NCBI GenBank assembly: GCA_950106755.1
Contig: OX467084.1
Span: forward strand, 35,839,213-35,903,212
Direction: 5' to 3'
DNA length: 64,000 nt
DNA from: Climacium dendroides
Lineage: Eukaryota > Streptophyta > Bryopsida > Hypnales > Climaciaceae
Position 1 is the stretch's first letter. Each line of letters opens with the position of its first letter. Below the pieces are notes generated by a model. The model made no database searches and had not been told where the DNA came from. It saw only the letters and a list, made by a program, of their open reading frames with translations. This document shows positions 36,382-48,200 of the stretch, in pieces. Both the position numbers and the translations under genes were made by a program.

Positions 36382-36900
36382 TTATGATGAAGTCCATCGA
36401 AGTTGCCCAAGTTCTCAAAAAAAGCCCAAAGTGATCTTCTTAGTCCTTTGGAGGTTAAAATTGACCCCTACAAACTTCTTGCCTAAAATGCATTCCCTCT
36501 ATTCAATAGAAACCTAATGTTGCTTTTGCATGCACACACTTTTAGTAATTTAAGAATTCACAATTCATTCATATGCTTTCCAAAAAAATATTAAAAAAAG
36601 ATACTCTACAAATATTTTTGACTTCCAATAAGATCCAACAAAAAGATTAGGAAAAATCAATTACAGGAAAAATGCTCAATTGCTCATTCAAACGCATTTT
36701 AGGTTTAGGGGTTCCCCATTCAAATTTTTGAATGGCCATTGGGCCCCCCTCCCCAAGAAGAAAACACGAGACAAACGATGGCCCCAAAGTCGGTGGCTCC
36801 ATACTTTGGTAATTCTTTTTTCTGGGAAGCCCTTTCCGTCTGTCAGCAGTGAGTTTGTCAGTCTGATTGTCAGTCTGTTTGTCTGTCCGTCGTTCTCCGT
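36382..36900. other. Upstream flank of the OTU gene
   Basis: AT-rich until about 36,660, then GC rises toward the promoter. A run of GTCAGTCTG/GTCTGTCCG words lies at 36,838-36,895. No gene is recognised. Confidence 0.45.
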
Positions 36901-36903
36901 TAG

Positions 36904-36913
36904 CTATAAAATA
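36904..36913 (+). promoter_or_regulatory. Probable TATA box of the OTU deubiquitinase gene
   Basis: CTATAAAATA at the front of the GC island. It would place transcription start near 36,940, ahead of a pyrimidine tract (37,060-37,100) and a likely 5' UTR intron (GT at 37105; possible acceptor at 37824). Confidence 0.5.
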
Positions 36914-36939
36914 TAGAATGAATAGATTATTGTTGTTTC

Positions 36940-38060
36940 GGTAGAAGTATTCCATCGCCATCTCCAGTAACGTACCTTCTTCAGTTGTCTCCCTCGGCAA
37001 GCATTCAACAAACCTCCATCGCAATACTTTCTTAGGGTCTGCACATCTATCTGCACATCCTTCTTCTCCTCTCTGTCTCTCTCTCTCTTCACTCCAATTA
37101 TCAGGTTCGTTTGCTGGATTTCTCGCCTGTTTTGGTGCAGAATAGGTCGTCTTCTGCTCAAGATTCGTCTCTGTCGGGTGTGCGGTTTCGTCTCTTGGGA
37201 GGGAGTGCCGTTTTGTGGTTTTTGATGTGGAATTCTCTGGATCCGGCGTTTAGTTTCGAATTTGGTGTTCTTGTTTTTCATAGGAGGCAGGTTCTTGTTT
37301 CATCTTGGCATCCGTGGTGATGAATTTCGGGGCGGGCGGGGAAGGACAGGGGTTTGGTGGACGACGCTTTTGTGGTTTGGATGGGCCGTGGGAGGTTGCG
37401 GAGGGAGTAATTTTGGTTTGCTATTTCTTTATTTGGTTGTGAGTGAGCCCATCGTTGGAAATCGATGGGCTAGGTTTTTTTGTGAGAAGACAATGGATTG
37501 TGTAGCTTTTATTTAGCTGGAAAGTAAATTCGCAATTGCGAGGGTTGAGAGTTTGTTGATTTGTGTGGAGTGCCATTTTTGATAGGTTTTTGTGTTTTGT
37601 TAGGGTTGTGGATGTGTGTGGATGCGTGAATGGGATGAATGGAGAAGTTGTGTCGGGGTCTTCGGTGTGGTCTAGGGTTCAGATTTCCATGAACCTTCTT
37701 GGAAGAGTGAGAACTGATGCGAATGTAATCTACACACGAAGAAGTAGTTTTTTTTTTTCGTTTGGATGTGTGAAGAGGAGTATGACCTAAAAACAGGAAT
37801 TTCTGATTTTTGAATAATTGGCAGGTGAGTGAATTTCGGTTTGGGATGTTGGTGCCAGTTTGACGATGGAGCTTGATTACGGTATGTCGTTGCCAAGAAC
37901 GTGGGCGCAGTAGTCATAACGGCCTCTTTCTTGTGTTGTGCGCTCCTCAGGGAAAGTACCTCCTTGTAAGGTGTTCGAGAAATTCTTCAAGGACTTCTGT
38001 TTTCTTGTCGGCCGCTGCCAATTCTGTGCTACGGATGTGTATTGATTGGTGATCAAGACA
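36940..38060 (+). promoter_or_regulatory. 5' leader region of the OTU gene with likely intron and two uORFs
   Basis: A CT-rich leader (about 37,060-37,100) is followed by TCAG/GTTCG at 37104-37109, a plausible leader-intron donor, and by GGCAG at 37820-37824, a plausible acceptor. If the region from 37,825 stays in the mRNA, it holds two short upstream ORFs: 37,846-37,863 (5 residues) and 37,866-37,913 (15 residues, starting MELDYGMSLP). A second splice at 37,881 could remove part of the latter. The mRNA structure is inferred. Confidence 0.35.
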
Positions 38061-41000
38061 ATGACGCGAGTTGTAGTGCAAAGAGGAGGCGTGCCGTCGA
38101 ATCCAACGCAGCAGTCTCGAGCTCCTCCTTCGAATTCGGCGTCTGTACCTCCCTCGTCAACCTCGAATTCGCAAGCGAACGACATTTCTGATGATGTCTT
38201 AGATAGCGAGGCTACTGATGTTTTGAAAGTGGAGCCTCACTCTTCTTCACTTGTTGCGAGTGGAAGTGGAAAATGTGCACCGTCGACAGTTAATAACGAG
38301 ATTGCGTCTCTGGTAGGTCAGAATGAGGAGATTCCGACCGGGCAATTACAGCATGTGCTGACTCAGGAATTAGATGCAACTTCCGAGTTCTATCCGAGTG
38401 GATCTGATTCAAACCCGGTGAGCTTGGATGGAGAAGGGCAGTCAAAGTCTTCTGACGAGCTTCCTGGATCATCAGAATTAAGCAACAGACCATCCGGGAG
38501 AGCACAATCCAAAGGACCGTCATGTAACCTAACTTCTCACAGTTCGATGCCATTGGCAGCTCCTATTACATCCAATCCTTCAAGTATGCAACCTGTGAGT
38601 CCACCTTCAGTTGCATCCTATGACGCAGTTCCCGTGCCGAGAACCACCAGCCATGAAGAGAACGATGTAGGAAGGGCCACAAGCATGGCTTCCGACCCTG
38701 TGGTTGGGTGTTCTCCTGCTATCCCTCTAGCCCCTCCTCCACCCTGCACGCCTGTATCGTCACGCAGAAGTGGTTGGGTGGGATGCTCCGCTTTGAATGC
38801 CAACCGAGGGCCTACTTCCCGCAGAAAATCAGTAGCATTGAAGGGCGCCCGCAGTTCTCCCAATAGCTCTCGGCCAACATCTCCAAGGTCTTACGGAGAA
38901 GGAGACGGCTACAACAGTGCTGACGAACAAAGTCCCTGGACTCCTGGCCCCTCCGGCTACAAGGACGGCGTAAGCTACTGACCTGAGCTACCTGAGTCCT
39001 ATTAAGATTCGGACCTTTTGGTTTGATCTCATGCTCTTTTCTAGGTTGAGGATACTATTCGTGTCACTCAAAGCATTTTAATTTATATGTAGGATTATGC
39101 TTTCATTTGAGATCACTGTAAAGCTCACCGGACAGATAATTTTGGTACTCTATGAGCCAAACTCTCATGATATCAAATTTCTATTACTACTTATGCAACC
39201 ATTCAAAGTGGGAGGTTGTAGACCACTATTTAAGGGACAATTGAAACCACATTTTCATTCAAGTACGAGTGGCCATAGACTTTTAGCCTAGACAAGATTT
39301 GCTAATTGAAGGTCAAGCGAGGTTTTTATTATTCTCTACCTTCGCCTTAGTTATTTCAGATAGCACAGAAGCATCGCAAATTCTACATTACGATCTGATA
39401 TATTTCTGGAATGGTATGAACCATGTACGTGATGCAGTTCTCACGGTGGTTGTTGAGCGTTGCACTCATGCTCGATGTTTGCTTAAGGATGATTGATTGT
39501 GAAGATGACCAACTCATTCTTTTCAGCTATTGACTTCAGTTCACTTTCATCGGTGATGATGCAGGCAGAGAGGGAACGTCAGTTTGAGATGGAGCTGCGA
39601 CGTGTGAAAGGGATGGAAGTCAGGCACATGGCGGAGGACGGGAACTGTCTCTTCCGTGCTGTGACAGATCGGGTCTATGGGGACCCTGAGATGTATGATG
39701 AGACTCGGCAGATGTGTATCGATTACATGGTTGGTACTCTCTCAGATTGATGTTATTCGATTCGTCTAGTCCATCTTAACTTCTAGATTCCCAAATCACT
39801 TCTTTGTTTTCTGAACTTTTGACTGCTTTAGATGTTTCAATTTGCATATGCGCATTCTAAGCTTCACCTAAAAATGTTGGAAATGTGCTCGTGAACCCCT
39901 TTCACATAGATGGTAACTAAGCCTTGCTTGTTTTAGATGCTAGGCATTTAAGGGTTAAGCCAAATGAAGCACGGTGTGAAGGTGAAAACTCTTCACCAGT
40001 TCATTGCCCATTTGACCATTCCTGCAGTCACTTACTGAGATTTGGCAAGACAGAGAGGATGGTTGTTTTGTTCCGTTTTGGAGATGAATGGAATTTGAGT
40101 TGTGTTCTGGTTTTGGCAGGAGAAAGAGAGGGATCATTTCTCACAATTTGTGACGGAGAGTTTCACAGCTTATTGCAAAAGGAAGCGCAGGGATAAGGTT
40201 TGGCTCTATGTTTCAATGAAGTTGATCGGATTTCAAGCCGCTCTTTTATTTTTTTCCTTCTTGACTTGCAACGATATCAGACAACTATGCTCTATCGTGT
40301 CAAGTCTTTGATATTCGTTACTGTTATAGCTAGAAACTTTTTTTTCTTATCTTACGAAGTGGCTTGTAACATTGAAGGTTTATGGGAATAACTTGGAAAT
40401 ACAAGCAATGGCGGAGATTTATAATCGACCGATTCACATATATTCATATAGTACAGGTACTTTCTTTGATCAGTTGCTACAGTCGCATTGGTTTGTATAT
40501 TGGAATGAATATCGTTTTTGCATATTACAGATATGTTTTATCGAAGGTAATTGGTTTTTTAATCTTATCAGGAGACTTCCGCATTCCAGCACTCAAACGT
40601 GATTTCCTCCCCCTCACCTGATCTGTCTGCTGTATTGTCAGAGCCCATAAACATATTTCATGGAAGCTATGAAACTGATTTACCACCTATTCGTTTGAGC
40701 TATCATCGAGGGAATCATTACAACTCCATTGTAGACCCATGCAACCCAGCCGTTGGAGTAGGCCTTGGTTTTGGTAGTCTGCGAGGGGTAAGTTAAAATA
40801 TTTCTGTTGATACATGTTTGATTGCTGTGGAATTACTATTTAAATTTCTTTGCCTATTTTCAACTTTTCGGCAAAGTTTGGAGAGAAGAGTTATAGACTC
40901 CTACTTAACATGTCCGGTGTTGTATGGTGGATGCAGCGAAACATAGAGCCTGAACAGGTGAAGGCAGCGCTCAATGCTCAGCAAGAACAACAGATAAACA

Positions 41001-42984
41001 AGGTAGAGTATTTTCATTTCTTATTATAAGATTGTAGGCCGGCATATGCACAGATATCTATCCGGTACGTATTGATGTGAACTTGATCTTTTAAAATTTC
41101 AAACACAGTCCAATTCACTTGTAAGTTGATGTGATCCACCTCTCGCAGTCATTCAGAGGAAGGACGTGGTTACTGAGGGTCACTTTATACTGCACTGGTG
41201 AAAGCAGCAAGCTTAAAATTTGAACCAACATCATGTGCAACGAATGACTGAGATCACGGGCTTAAATTTATCCATTGCTTTTGTGACACCATTTTGATGT
41301 TACAAGTGCCCATGCCCCTTAAAAGAGGAAGCTTGAAACATATTTTTTTTAGCATGCCGCATAGGAGCCATGTAAGCACCACCTCCTCGTGCTCATTTTT
41401 CTTACTTCGACTAGTGTAAAGTGGGCATATTTAAACTGAACGACACAAGTTAGAATAAATAGTTATTTTTGACCCCAATCAATCTGTTGGGTTTCTTATG
41501 ATCTCAAGCTTGTCGCATCGACCTCTGCAATCTTAAGCGTCCTGTGTTGGGAAGTGGTGTTTGGTAACGTGTTCCTTGTTTTACAACGTTTTGTGGGCTT
41601 GATTCTTTATCTTTTCATGTATTGGTGAACATGTAGGTTCTACTTGCAGAGGGGCGATACTACTCTGACATGGAATTGACTGAGCAAGAGATAGAGCGTA
41701 TGGTGATGGAGGCGTCTCGTGCAGAGTATTTGGAAGGAGAGAGTCGTCGAGCTCACAATTCCTGGCAAGAGGAGACTTCTACATCAGCAGGCGCAGAGCC
41801 GTCCTCTTCCAGAGCTAGTACGTTTTGCGTTTCCTCAATTGACCTAATTGGTTTCTCTGGCTATTATTCTAGTTTGATGTTGTTTGTGTAATGGATAATT
41901 AACCGAAATTTGTTAAGTTAGGGAACTTATTCCTGTGGCTTTCAGCTTGTTTGACTAGTTCCCATTTCCGTTTCCTATTATTTTAGAGGGTCTTCTTCTC
42001 TTGTCCCCGATTTTGGGGGGATGCCATGGACCTATAATATGTATAATCTGGGGTTATTGTATGATTAGGGTATGAGTTGTCAAGTTTGAAATAGGAGGAC
42101 CCCAATCACGAACCATGAGAATTGCATCTTCTGGGAACTGATGAAAGCATCTTTGACCGTGGTAGAAGTTGATCCCATTTCTTGGAAGTTAGGGGTTTGG
42201 ATGGCATTTGTGTTGAAAATAGGTGACTTTTCAACCCTCAGGAAAGGAACCCCATGAAGATGGGTTCTTTACCTTATAAAGTGTTTTCATAGACAATTAC
42301 CTCTACAGATTTTGATGGGTCACGTTACGACCTTAGAAATTTGGTCTGCGCACTTGTGGCCATCTAATTGGAAATTTGCTCTCGGGGGTGATTGGGAAGG
42401 AAGGTACCTTGTTGACTCTAGTTTGTGTCATCCGTGAAATAATGTGACACCGAAAGAGCATGCCATAGAGTAAATGAGTTCTTCGGTTAAATTATTTTTA
42501 CTGGGACCACCATCACCATCATTAAGCTTTTGAGCGAGTAGTCACTTAAGCAACAAGTGGCCAACACAAGATCCAAAGCTCAGCTAATGGTGTTCATCAG
42601 TGAGTACACTAATATAGTGGCCATAGTGAAGCAGAGGCGTACACGATTGGAGACTTATTTAACTCCAATTTCTTTTAACGGTATGTCTGTCAATGCTTGT
42701 TGATTGCAGCTGGGAGTCCCAGAAACACCGGCGACGTGACGGACTCTCTTCAGGCTTTCAACCGACGATCCGTGCCACTAGCATCTACTCAGAATGAAGA
42801 TAGCGTGATAACAGAGAATGTCCGGATGCTGCTCTTTATGGGGTTCAGATATTTGCGAGTCATGGAAGCGCACAGCATCTTTGGGGACAACATCAATAAC
42901 ATGCTGTGTTATTTGTTAGAGACAGAAGCTCATGGCTCTGGTACTGGGGAAAATATTAGAAGGAAAGGGAAAGCTGCTGAATGA
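38061..42984 (+). CDS. OTLD1/OTUD5-like OTU deubiquitinase
   Basis: Exons 38061-38969, 39565-39729, 40120-40197, 40378-40456, 40642-40787, 40937-41002, 41637-41817 and 42710-42984 join in phase to 632 residues. The N-terminus MTRVVVQRGG and the Ser/Pro-rich first 300 residues resemble plant OTLD1 (OTU6), a histone H2B deubiquitinase with a nuclear role. The OTU core has EDGNCLFRAVTDRVYGD (catalytic Cys near 331), GNNLEIQAMAEIYNRPIHIY and SYHRGNHYNSIV (catalytic His near 436). A Cys-His thiol hydrolase site is therefore complete. The C-terminus has a UBA-like helix set around MGFRYLRVMEAHSIFGDN (about 577-610). It is expected to cleave ubiquitin from protein substrates. The frame extends back to a TTG at 38046, but ATG 38061 is preferred. 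All introns begin with GT and end with AG. Confidence 0.9.
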
Positions 42985-43488
42985 GTGACGATGACTGTTC
43001 ACTTTCTCTCCAGTGTCGGTGTGTTCGATTACTTGTTGGTGCCTTCTAGACTTTATTGTAATCAAAATGCAATTTAAAATCTTGCACGTCCAATAAGTCC
43101 ATTTAGTAGAACCTAAAACTAAATGTTCATATTTTCTACTTTGGACTTTGTGATGTCAAATTCACCTGTACAATCATGATTAGCTGACTTCCTGCTACAC
43201 CCAGATTGTTGCCCTTATTTTAGTCTTTCTACTAGCTCTGTGTTATGCAATTATTGTTCTATAATTGAGCGAGTATCATGACAACCACTTGACTGTGTAA
43301 TACTGAGGTCTGATTTTTTTTTTAAGCTCACATAGGGAAATTGTCAGTGTTTTTTTTATGCATGATTTTTTGCTAATTGGCTACACCCAAAAGATATTGG
43401 CTACTTTTTGTAAAGGAAATTTTCATTTTGGGGGGTCTAAACAGTCAGATTATTGTTGTATATTGAAACCAATAACCAAATTTTACCT
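42985..43488. other. 3' flank of the OTU gene
   Basis: Probable 3' UTR then AT-richer DNA. Nothing else is recognised. Confidence 0.45.
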
Positions 43489-43685
43489 AGGTATCATCTA
43501 ATTTTCATATAGATATCACCAAGTATCACTTAAGTATCATCCAAGTATCACTTAAGTATCACCCAAGTATCACTTAAGTATCACCCAAGTATCACTTAAG
43601 TATCACCCAAGTATCACCCAAGTATCACTTAAGTATCACCCAAGTATCACTTAAGTATTACCCAAGTATCACATGAGTATTGAAG
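43489..43685. repeat. 11/22-bp minisatellite
   Basis: About 16 consecutive copies of an 11-base unit, AAGTATCAC plus TT or CC, alternate so that the higher-order unit is 22 bases. The edge copies are diverged (ATAGATATCACC at the left, ACATGAGTATTG at the right). It has no spacer-like variable sequence. Confidence 0.9.
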
Positions 43686-44699
43686 AATCAATTGACTCCT
43701 TTCCAAAATGAAAAATGACACAATGGAAATTGTAGTCAAGCTTAGATGAAATAAAGGACGTTTGAATTTTGTATGCAAGATAGATAAGTTAGGGTCCTAT
43801 TCCTAGATTTTCCAAATCTATGTCCGCATTTCAATGTCTTATCTTCTAGTTGTTTAGATTTTAGGACATGCTTTTAAATTATCATACTTTAGATGGGTTG
43901 TTTTAGCCATTGCACACGTGTAATTAGGGTTGTTCAGTTTCTATGTCATGTAGGTCATTTTAGTGTTGATTATTCTAAATGCCATAATAGCAATTTATGG
44001 CATTAAAACATTGTAGTTGTGATTTTTTTTGGAACTAAGAATTACAATAAATAGGAAGTTAATTTTACGGGATGTCATACAATGAAAACAATAGCAATGA
44101 ATTATGAATTTTTATTTTATTGCAATCTATATATTTAAAAGGGATTTAATTGAAGTCATCTTTCTTACTTCAATTGTATTAAGACTTTTTTGGTAGACAA
44201 GAATCTCGTGAATTATTTCTTAATCCTTAACAGACGACACGACAGGGTCGGTGACCTTGGAAACCATTAGTTTTTATGACCGTGTGAAGCATTGGCTTAA
44301 AAGAATTCTAAAAGCATTCACTACAAAGACAAAGTACTGTAGAAAAACTCTCCTTGTTTCGAGGATGAATAGTTGCACTTTTGTCCTACATCGAGAGATC
44401 CTCTATCATCTATCAGATGCAAAACGTCTGCCTCGACGTTTAAGAGTTAAATGAAGAAACAATTTTCTCAAATATTTTTTGGGCATTTAAAAAAAAAATC
44501 ATTCTCTACCAATCATGTGTTGCAAATGCTCCTCTCTAGATGTTTTCATTCTATTGGCTTTAGCCCCAAATGCAGGAGTCTTTTGCATTGACAAAACCTA
44601 CCCGCATGTGAAGAAATTTGAGTAGGACCTTCCTCAAACAACGAGCCAATGCAACACAGACAGAGACTAAAGCCAAAGAAACCTCATCGAAAAAACAAA
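43686..44699. other. Intergenic DNA between the OTU and PTAR1-like genes
   Basis: AT-rich with a small mixed-GC patch at 44,220-44,460. That patch holds an unrecognised 67-codon frame. No support for a gene is visible. Confidence 0.4.
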
Positions 44700-45275
44700 T
44701 GTGTTGGGTGGTCAAAGAGGCTTCGCTTTTTCTGAGTATTTTCAGGGCCCCCTCCCCCTTTTTTTAAAATTATTCCCAGAGCGACACGTGTACCGGTCAG
44801 ACTATTTGCAACCCACTCATGGATTACATGCGTTCCCAAAGCCCGAACCAGGCAACTCCCAGCCAAGCACATGGCCGGGTTTCATCGGGACTCGGTCCGA
44901 CCTACTGACGGACCCCCTGGAGGTTGGTCCGGACCCTCGGACCCTCGGCACCCTCCCTCGTCCCCAGGAGCATTCCCTCTGTCGCAGTACTCTTATTACG
45001 CTCTGTTTCTGTACTGTTGCAGACTCCTCCCTGGCATTGGTGCGATGCCTTTTATTCTAGGTTTAGTTCCTGTTGCTGCTACTTCTTAGTTTTCTTATCT
45101 CTCGTTTTTTCTTTTTTCCCTTCTTTTTGTTTCTTTTCTCTGGATTTTTGTTTTTGAGTTAGGAAGGAAAGTGGACTACTCGACCGCTGTGGAGATCGCT
45201 TTAGTGGAGAGGAAGAGGTGCTGGATCTCTGATTTCGGAAGAAAGTGAGAGTGCGGAATTTGAGGCCAAGGTGCG
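44700..45275 (+). promoter_or_regulatory. Promoter and leader of the PTAR1-like gene
   Basis: GC-rich island followed by a strong pyrimidine tract (45,085-45,155) about 120 bases before the ATG at 45276. It is like the tract of the OTU leader. No clear TATA box is found. The island resembles the orphan one at 4,740-5,300. Confidence 0.45.
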
Positions 45276-48200
45276 ATGGCGGAAGAAGAGGATATGTGGG
45301 AGCGTGGAGTGAGATTGGTGTCGGATTTGCATTCGATTCTTGAATTTGACCCTTACATGTACGCTGCGACTCTCTCTCGCTCTGTGTTTGTCTCTTTTCT
45401 TGTAAGTGACGTTGTCTTCGAACCGTGAATTCGATGGATTTTTTCTGTTTAATTCTTTTCGTTTCGTGGTTTTGATCTTTAATGATTGACCCGATGTTGG
45501 ACTATCTGCATTGAGGTTAGTGTGCTGGGGGAGTTCAGGTGTAGCTATTCCCTCGGGTCTTCGACTAATGCTAGATGATACGTGGAGGGCATATTCTTCG
45601 GTTCTGTCGAGAATTTTTCTCGGGAAGAGCGTGTATGCTAACGACTTTTGAGCGTGTGGAAGCTTTCTTTCTTGAGCTGTGCGGTGGGATCGATAAGACC
45701 TATTGACCTAGATTGTATTGAGTGTTTACGGTCTGAGTAGTATTGTCGAATATATTTGATCACGGATTTGGATCAATTTTTTATTATCTGTTAGCTCCTG
45801 AATGTTTCATTCCTGGTGCTGTGGATTGCCGCATATAAGCTTTCGAATTTTATTGGGATTCTTACCGTTGGATCAGCGATTGTAATTGATTGCGTGTGTA
45901 TATCTCCTGGAATAATTGTGTGCAAAAGTCAGTGTAATGACAACTGTCATTGCTTCACCAAAATTAAACTCTGGAAGGGACTACTTCTGGCTGTATCTCT
46001 AGCTGGCCTGACACTCTATTTCGATGTGTGCTGCAGTGATGAGCTCGGGTTTGTGCATCCGTCTCAACTTGAGAGTTTGCATTCTCTCGAAAACTTCGCT
46101 TTAGATCAGGAGAGGCCCTTTTTTATGAAAACAAGGAGGAAATCTGATGGTCAAGAGGAATCGGATGATTCTATTGAGTATGCGGAGGATTGTTCTCAGA
46201 GAACCGAAGGACATGAAGTGGAGGCTGAACCGCCTGGGACCAATCCGGATCAGAGTTATCTGAACAGTGTGCAAGGAGAAGCCATCAACTTTCCTTATGA
46301 CAAATCAGCATTTTGGTGTTCTCATCACAAGCTCGCCATTGCCGTACCTGCTCTTGCCCCTATTTACGAAGTTGCCAAGAAAGAGTTTCTTGCAAATAGG
46401 AAAGTATACACGAAATGGATGGCTGGTGCAAGGAGCGCTAGCACACACACCACTACCCTCAGCACCCAACCCTCTGACATTAGCTTGGAAAATGGGCATG
46501 CAAATGGTGATTTGAATAATGTTGACACGGACACTGGGAATGAGGAGGCCTTGGTGCAGAGGAATCTCATGCTTTACACGAGAGTGCTGGTGATTGTGAA
46601 CAGTGACTTTGCAAGTGCTTGGAATACCAGGTGAGCTCTTTTTAATCACCACTTAGACCTATTACGCAGGTATAGAAGGATAAACTGTGATATCGGGGTC
46701 AGTGAAGTTGTAAAACATTCTCAAATAGGCGACATTAATTGCCTGCATGCTTAGGTGTTCCAGGCAGACATCGCAGTTGCTTGGGGTGTGCATGTTAAAG
46801 TATCGCATCCGTGATCTCTTAGTTTTACGATCATATATCAGCATCCCTGAAGTTCTCTAGTCATTACACTTCTTTGTTGTAGAAAGCGTATACTGTCGAG
46901 AATTGAGGCAACTGAAGCTTCTCTTTTGGCTGAGCTGCGTTTAGCGAGCATGGTGTTAGCGTATGGGCCCAAGAGCGAGGAGTCGTGGGCTTACAGGTTC
47001 GGTTTACTTTCCAACAAATTCGAGCTTCTGGTTTCTTTTTTTTATCGTATCACATTTTTTAATATTTTAGCAGATTCGATTCTTATTTTGGATTCTCAGA
47101 AGAATTAGTCAGGGGGGTCCTTCACTAGATTTTTTCAAGCAGTGCCCCAGGTGTTGAAACAGTCGAGTTATGGTTCCTCCAATTATGGCTGCTACCTCTT
47201 GGAATGTATGGTTTGTGTCTACAAATTTCAGGCTTTACTATGCTCTGTACCGATTCACAATTTTCTGTTTGTAACATCGTTTTCATGTTAGTGATACTTA
47301 TAGCCGTAGTTGTCACTTTAGGGATTCTTTCTCGTGCATGTTTACACAAAAATCTATTCCTTAAGTTGTATCTTCTCAAGTACGTAGCAGTTTTCAGCTT
47401 CTTGACGTTGCTACTGGTGACATGTTTTGGGCAGGCGGTGGATTATTAACCGGATGATTTCTGGTGGAATGTGTTGGAAGACTTTGGACTCAATCCTTAA
47501 AGGCGATTCAATGCTTGTCGAAGCCATTGCTGGGGTATACTATTTGAATTTCCATTAAATTTTCTATCATCTGCTGTGCCTTAATCAAACATTCTTTCCA
47601 ATTTGTAGAATTAGTTCAACCTTTATAGGGCTGGCCCGATTATGAACAAGACGACACATCTACGGTCAAACTGCAGACGATCACTGCCCTAGACTGGCAG
47701 ATGCCATTAGTTACTTGAGTATCAAGTAGGCGATTTTACTGAACGTTCTAGAGAGAGGAATTCTAGCTTTTTAGTATTAGGAGCGAACGAATAGTTCTGA
47801 TAAAGATTCCAACCTCTTATACCTATGAAATTTACATGTATTTCGAGAAAGATGCAAACGATGGGTAGCAATATCATTATCTGACCATTTTTTCCGCGTG
47901 ACTAAATATCTAGTGTTCACCTGTGGTGCAGAGGTCGACGATGAACTACCGGGCGTGGCGTCATCGCTATTGGCTAGTCTCACGTATGACACTTAAGCAG
48001 GTCTATTTTCTATGGTTTTCTAATCCTCCTTTCTTTCTAGTAAATTCCTGCCTCTCTACTAAATACTAATCTCACTGATGCATTGTCTTTCGTTTTGTAT
48101 ACCACCGCTTTTCTGACTGGTTTGTTTTTGTGACGCAGGCGTCGTTGGAATTACAAGATACAAAGAGATGGGCGCAAAAACATGTAGCTGATAACTGCTG

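Noticed and set aside
43489..43685. CRISPR-like regular repeats
   Set aside because: Units are 11 bases and directly adjacent with no spacers, and the host is a plant. It is a minisatellite.
45816..46634. 272-codon frame as a separate gene
   Set aside because: Its first part reads through intron 1 of the PTAR1-like gene. The real exon starts at 46037 after a CTGCAG acceptor and joins in phase with exon 1 at 45358.
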